In this document: positions 5,958 to 9,302 of the stretch, piece after piece
Numbering within the stretch: the stretch's first letter is position 1
How the letters are laid out: each line of letters begins with the position of its first letter
NCBI GenBank assembly: GCA_029288115.1
Contig: JARFPV010000351.1
Location: forward strand, 1-9,302
Direction of reading: 5' to 3'
From: Akkermansiaceae bacterium
GTDB taxonomy: Bacteria > Verrucomicrobiota > Verrucomicrobiia > Verrucomicrobiales > Akkermansiaceae
Length of the DNA stretch: 9,302 bases
The notes under the pieces: generated by a model
Databases searched by the model: none
Seen by the model: the letters and a program-made list of their open reading frames with translations, nothing else
What the model was told of the DNA's origin: nothing
Program-made: the position numbers and the translations under genes

Positions 5958-6965
5958 ATGCAATTCGCCACCGAATCCGAAGTCACCGCCGCAAGCAAAC
6001 ACGTTCGCTCACTCGCCACCACCCTCAACCAAGTTCTATTTGGCCAGGAGGAACTCATCGACCTCGTCATCACAGGCTTACTGGCCCGTGGACACATTTT
6101 GTTAGAAGTTCTCCCGGGCTTGGGAAAAACAGAGCTCGTAAAAGGGCTGTCCAAGGCTCTCGGACTGGATGCCAAACGTATTCAGTTCACACCCGACTTA
6201 CTCCCCGGAGACATTACCGGCAACCCAGTGTTGCAGGAAAACGACGGCAAACGTGCATTTGTTTTTCAGCCCGGACCACTGTTCACGAATATTCTGTTAG
6301 CTGACGAAATCAACCGTGCCTCTCCAAAAACCCAATCCGCCATGCTGGAGGCAATGCAGGAGCGCCGCGTCACCGTGATCGGCGAAACCCATGATCTCCC
6401 TGCGCCGTTTTTTGTCCTCGCTACCCAGAACCCAATCGAGCTGGAAGGCACCTACCCACTGCCGGAAGCACAGCTCGACCGTTTCATGTTCAAACTCGAG
6501 GTGAGCCGCAACAACGTCGACACACTTGAAAAAATCGTGAACAACCGCGAGCTCGGCACAGAGCCAGAAGTCAATTCAATGATGGAGGCTTCCCAGCTAC
6601 AGGAGACCCTCGATCTGGTTCGCCGAATCTACCTTCCCGATGTGGTGGCGAACTACATCGCCCGACTTGTTGATTCCACCCACCCTGGACAATCATCTGC
6701 CTCGAGCGGCATCAAATACGGCTCGAGCCCGCGTGCCGCACTCTCACTCGCATCCGCAGCCAAGGCGCGCGCACTGATCAACGAGCGCACTCATGCCAGC
6801 TTCGAGGATGTGAAATACGTTGCCCCAGCCGTGCTGCGACACCGTATGATTCTTGATTACAATGCGCGGGTGGAGGGAAAAACAACCAACGACACGATCC
6901 TTGCATTGCTTGATGAGGTGCCATTCCAAGCAAAGGAAACACCTCGCACCATGGTAAGCCAGTAA
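5958..6965 (+). CDS. MoxR-family AAA+ ATPase
   Basis: MoxR ATPases are cytoplasmic AAA+ rings that act as chaperones for assembling or activating partner, often VWA-containing, proteins. The 335 residues cover the usual AAA_3 core and lid. Visible are the pre-P-loop GQEELIDLVITGLLARGHILLE (36-50 and just before), Walker A VLPGLGKT (51-58), FTPDLLPGDITG, Walker B LLADE (113-117) with NRA after it, sensor-1 segment LATQNP (154-159), YPLPEAQLDRF and the sensor-2 segment GSSPRAALSLASAAKARAL. One oddity: the first P-loop residue is Val51, where family members usually have Gly (GVPGLAKT) or Asp (DVPGVGKT). Lys57, Thr58 and the acidic pair are intact, so activity is not excluded. The usual DUF58 neighbour is absent; the next gene, 19 bases on, encodes a membrane protein. 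No Shine-Dalgarno sequence is seen. Confidence 0.93.
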   Translation: MQFATESEVTAASKHVRSLATTLNQVLFGQEELIDLVITGLLARGHILLEVLPGLGKTELVKGLSKALGLDAKRIQFTPDLLPGDITGNPVLQENDGKRAFVFQPGPLFTNILLADEINRASPKTQSAMLEAMQERRVTVIGETHDLPAPFFVLATQNPIELEGTYPLPEAQLDRFMFKLEVSRNNVDTLEKIVNNRELGTEPEVNSMMEASQLQETLDLVRRIYLPDVVANYIARLVDSTHPGQSSASSGIKYGSSPRAALSLASAAKARALINERTHASFEDVKYVAPAVLRHRMILDYNARVEGKTTNDTILALLDEVPFQAKETPRTMVSQ

Positions 6966-6984
6966 GCTACTTATCTTTCCCGCC

Positions 6985-8781
6985 ATGGCACGCTTTCTAT
7001 TGATCCTTTCCCTGCTGTTTTCCTCCCTCCACGCTCAGGAGGAGCTCGTCCGGCAGGTCTATGAAACCAAGACAAACACCTGGGCTCAGGTCACATGCCT
7101 GTTAGGAAAACTTCCGGCCTACGGCTACGCACCGGTCCGCGTTGAAATGAACAACGCATCCAAGTCAGACCGCACATTAACGATCAGTTTCACCTCCACA
7201 GACAACAGCTACGGTGGATCGATGGGCGGTCAAAGTGACAGCAAAATGACGTCGAGCTTTTCTTTTGTTTGTAAAAAAGGCAGCCGTGAAACGGTCGATT
7301 TCCTCGTCCCGCTAGTGACCATATTTCAATCAGGAAGCTACGGCAGCAGCAGCTCGCTAAGTATGAACCTGAGTGTTTCAGGATATCCATCGACATCAGG
7401 AAGCATGACCACCGAGGTCAGCGAGAGCTGGCCCTCAGCCGTGATGAGTAACACGCTCTACGTACCCAATGCCTCCACCCTTAACGGGCATCTTCTCAGC
7501 TCGCATTCCTCTGCCAGCTACTCCTCCGGTGACCTTGAGTTCGCTGGCGACTTTGACCCCAAAGCCATGCCCACCGACTGGCGTGCCTACATCGGCCAAG
7601 ATACGATCATCATGACCAGTGATGATTGGGGCAAACTCGACCCCGGAGCACGCACCGCCATTCTGGAATGGAATCGATTCGGTGGAAAAATCATCATCTA
7701 CACCACAAATGCATCCGACGATTTGGCAACACTTCAAATCGAGCCTAACATGGCTGGCAAAAAAATAGCCGCACGGAGCTTCGGACACGTCCAACTGGTG
7801 CCGCTACCAAGCTCTAACCGGCTGAATGCCGCCGCCACCCAACGCCTTGTGAGCCACCGTGGAAAATCCTCCTACGAGACACCACACGCCAGCCTGCTGA
7901 ACGATTACGCAGGCAGTTGGCCACTACATGAAAAGCTTGCCGAGAAAAATTTCAACTCGGTGTTCTTCATCCTCATCTTGCTCGCGTTCGGCGTACTTGT
8001 CGGACCCGTTAACCTCTTTGTTTTCGCCAAAGCGGGCAAACGCCACAAGCTGTTCATCACTACACCAATCATTTCCCTGGGGTGCAGCGCACTACTCATC
8101 GTCATCATTATGTTCCAGGACGGTTTCGGCGGTCGCGGCCACCGGATTCTACTGATGGAAATCCAACCAGAGGAAAACAAGGCATACATTTTTCAGGAAC
8201 AAGCGGCTCGGACCGGTGTCCTGTTAGGATCTTCCTTTGAGACCTCAGAACCCACAATGATCACCCCGGTCGCACTCGCACCATCCCGCTGGTCCCGCGT
8301 GGTCACCAACGGGCAATCACCCAGCACCTACGCCGCTGAACACGGTAGCGATGGGCTGAGTGTTTCAGGCGACTGGTTCCAGTCGCGCAGTATCCACGGC
8401 CACCTACTCAAGACAGTACGCCCAACACGAGGCAGAATCGAACTATCACCAAAAGCTGGTGCTCCCACCCTCACCTCTACTTTTGATTTCGACCTCGATA
8501 CCATTTTTTACCATGCCAGCGACGGTTCATGGTGGATGGCAGATGCTATCGAAAAAGGAAACTCCGTCAGCCTCTCGCCCACCAGCGAGATGGAGTTTAA
8601 CGCTTGGCTCAAACGCATAGAGAACTCCCTCGGTCGCCACAATGCTTCCCACCTGATCCGCATATCCAAACTCCCCGGCCGATTTTTCACCACCACAGAA
8701 GAGGCCACCGCAACTGAAACCTACGGATCAATCAAGTGGCTCAGCACAACAACCATCATGACAGGGCCGGTGATTCGCTAA
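6985..8781 (+). CDS. Secreted/membrane protein with central TM hairpin, unknown function
   Basis: I do not recognise a named family. The 598-residue product starts with a signal peptide (MARFLLILSLLFSSLHAQ, likely cleavage near residue 18). A long extracytoplasmic region rich in Ser, Thr and beta-prone sequence follows (about 19-320), including DWRAYIGQDTIIMTSDDWGKL and GGKIIIYTT, which recall an alpha/beta fold. Two transmembrane helices (about 326-348 and 356-377) flank the short loop AKAGKRHK. The motif LVGPVNLFV within the first one recalls 'GPVN' membrane segments in uncharacterised proteins encoded near MoxR and ABC-2 genes. The C-terminal 220 residues, with further beta-rich sequence, should also be extracytoplasmic. 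The gene follows moxR by 19 bases and precedes the ABC ATPase by 31, so co-transcription is likely. It may be the envelope partner of the ATPase or an accessory to the exporter. Confidence 0.8.
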   Translation: MARFLLILSLLFSSLHAQEELVRQVYETKTNTWAQVTCLLGKLPAYGYAPVRVEMNNASKSDRTLTISFTSTDNSYGGSMGGQSDSKMTSSFSFVCKKGSRETVDFLVPLVTIFQSGSYGSSSSLSMNLSVSGYPSTSGSMTTEVSESWPSAVMSNTLYVPNASTLNGHLLSSHSSASYSSGDLEFAGDFDPKAMPTDWRAYIGQDTIIMTSDDWGKLDPGARTAILEWNRFGGKIIIYTTNASDDLATLQIEPNMAGKKIAARSFGHVQLVPLPSSNRLNAAATQRLVSHRGKSSYETPHASLLNDYAGSWPLHEKLAEKNFNSVFFILILLAFGVLVGPVNLFVFAKAGKRHKLFITTPIISLGCSALLIVIIMFQDGFGGRGHRILLMEIQPEENKAYIFQEQAARTGVLLGSSFETSEPTMITPVALAPSRWSRVVTNGQSPSTYAAEHGSDGLSVSGDWFQSRSIHGHLLKTVRPTRGRIELSPKAGAPTLTSTFDFDLDTIFYHASDGSWWMADAIEKGNSVSLSPTSEMEFNAWLKRIENSLGRHNASHLIRISKLPGRFFTTTEEATATETYGSIKWLSTTTIMTGPVIR

Positions 8782-8812
8782 TGCTCGTTAAACCCAAAGC
8801 TTAAAACTTAAA

Positions 8813-9302
8813 ATGAGTAACGCAATCGTCGTCAATAACCTCTACCGCTACTTCGGGCCGCTGAAAGCTGTCGATGGAATCAGTTTTGAAGTGCCTCATG
8901 GATCAGTCTGCGGGTTCGTTGGTGCCAATGGTGCGGGAAAAACCACCACGATGCGTGTGCTTGCCACACTGGACTACCCAACCATGGGGCAGGTGGAAAT
9001 CTGCGGTATCAATGTGGTGAATTTCCCTGCCAAAGTCCGTTCGCTCATCGGTTGGATGCCGGACCACTTTGGTAACTACGAACACATGACGGTGCTCGAG
9101 TATCTGGATTTTTACGCGCGCGCGCTCGGATACGCCGGCAAGGAACGCCAGATGCGCGTGCAGGAAGTGATGGAGTTTGCTGACCTTATCCCGCTGGCAG
9201 ATCGGCTATCTAACAAACTATCCAAAGGCATGACCCAGCGGCTTTGCCTTGGCAGGTCGCTGATTCATGACCCACAGGTCCTGATCATGGATGAACCTGC
9301 CG
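8813..9302 (+). CDS. ABC transporter ATP-binding protein, N-terminal part
   Basis: The gene runs off the window, so only 163 codons are visible. They comprise most of an ABC nucleotide-binding domain: Walker A GANGAGKTT (37-45), a Q-loop region in which IGWMPDHFG (79-87) has Asp84 where many ABC ATPases have Gln, signature LSKGMTQ (136-142) and Walker B LIMDEPA (157-163). The MPD form of this segment is one I associate with ABC-2 type exporter ATPases of the GldA/CcmA-like group. A permease gene would be expected downstream. The ATG at 8813 begins the typical first strand and lies 31 bases after the preceding stop, with an A-rich leader and no Shine-Dalgarno sequence. It is probably the fourth gene of the moxR operon. 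The substrate is unknown. Confidence 0.93.
   Translation, partial: MSNAIVVNNLYRYFGPLKAVDGISFEVPHGSVCGFVGANGAGKTTTMRVLATLDYPTMGQVEICGINVVNFPAKVRSLIGWMPDHFGNYEHMTVLEYLDFYARALGYAGKERQMRVQEVMEFADLIPLADRLSNKLSKGMTQRLCLGRSLIHDPQVLIMDEPA

Noticed and set aside
1..9302. tRNA, rRNA, CRISPR arrays, insertion sequences or attachment sites
   Set aside because: No cloverleaf-like, rRNA-like or regularly spaced repeats, and no transposase or terminal inverted repeats, were seen. The Tn5 end at base 1 is an adapter.

Overview
The window looks like a contig-edge fragment of a Gram-negative bacterium, most likely a member of the Verrucomicrobiota. This rests on recollection of family resemblance, not on a search: a membrane-anchored squalene/prenyltransferase-repeat protein with a Ser/Pro and acidic Gly-rich linker, an ECF sigma factor paired with a protein starting in a 'DPRxTAxALGE' motif, a Rex repressor, and a MoxR-centred operon with a Gly/Glu/Asp-rich coiled-coil membrane protein. 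None of the eight gene starts has a clear Shine-Dalgarno sequence. Bases 1-16 match the Nextera/Tn5 mosaic-end adapter, so native sequence probably starts at base 17.

Left block (17-2605, all minus strand). In transcription order: a Gfo/Idh/MocA NAD(P)-dependent oxidoreductase (2605-1673), the redox sensor Rex (1629-1006), an ECF sigma factor (955-407), and the N-terminus of a membrane protein of anti-sigma or VWA type (383 to the contig edge). Gaps are 43, 50 and 23 bases, so one transcription unit is plausible. It joins an NADH-sensing repressor to an ECF sigma/membrane-partner pair.

Centre (2606-2977). A 372-base divergent intergenic region holds a GACAAG/CTTGTC palindrome, two copies of a TTTTCCCTA motif that occurs again upstream of the sigma gene, an 11-bp tandem duplication and weak promoter-like boxes. 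It is followed by a plus-strand, membrane-tethered protein with squalene-cyclase-type repeats (2978-4426), which ends in a strong intrinsic terminator (4464-4493).

Right block (4595-9302, all plus strand). A promoter-like sequence and a small 5' hairpin precede what looks like an operon: a three-TM coiled-coil protein, a MoxR AAA+ ATPase, a secreted/membrane protein of 598 residues with a central TM hairpin, and the start of an ABC transporter ATPase that runs off the window. The most notable observation is that the first gene carries an in-frame TGA (5534-5536). Its frame continues open for another 125 codons (5537-5911, TAA 5912-5914), encoding an acidic Gly-rich tract and a structured-looking C-terminus. 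With that tail restored, the gap to moxR falls from 421 to 43 bases, in line with the rest of the operon. The MoxR gene also has Val where the family has Gly or Asp at the first P-loop position. Both oddities can be explained by one G-to-T change each, so base errors in a thinly covered contig are a real alternative to biology. The block looks like a cell-envelope assembly or export module, but no substrate or product can be read from the sequence.
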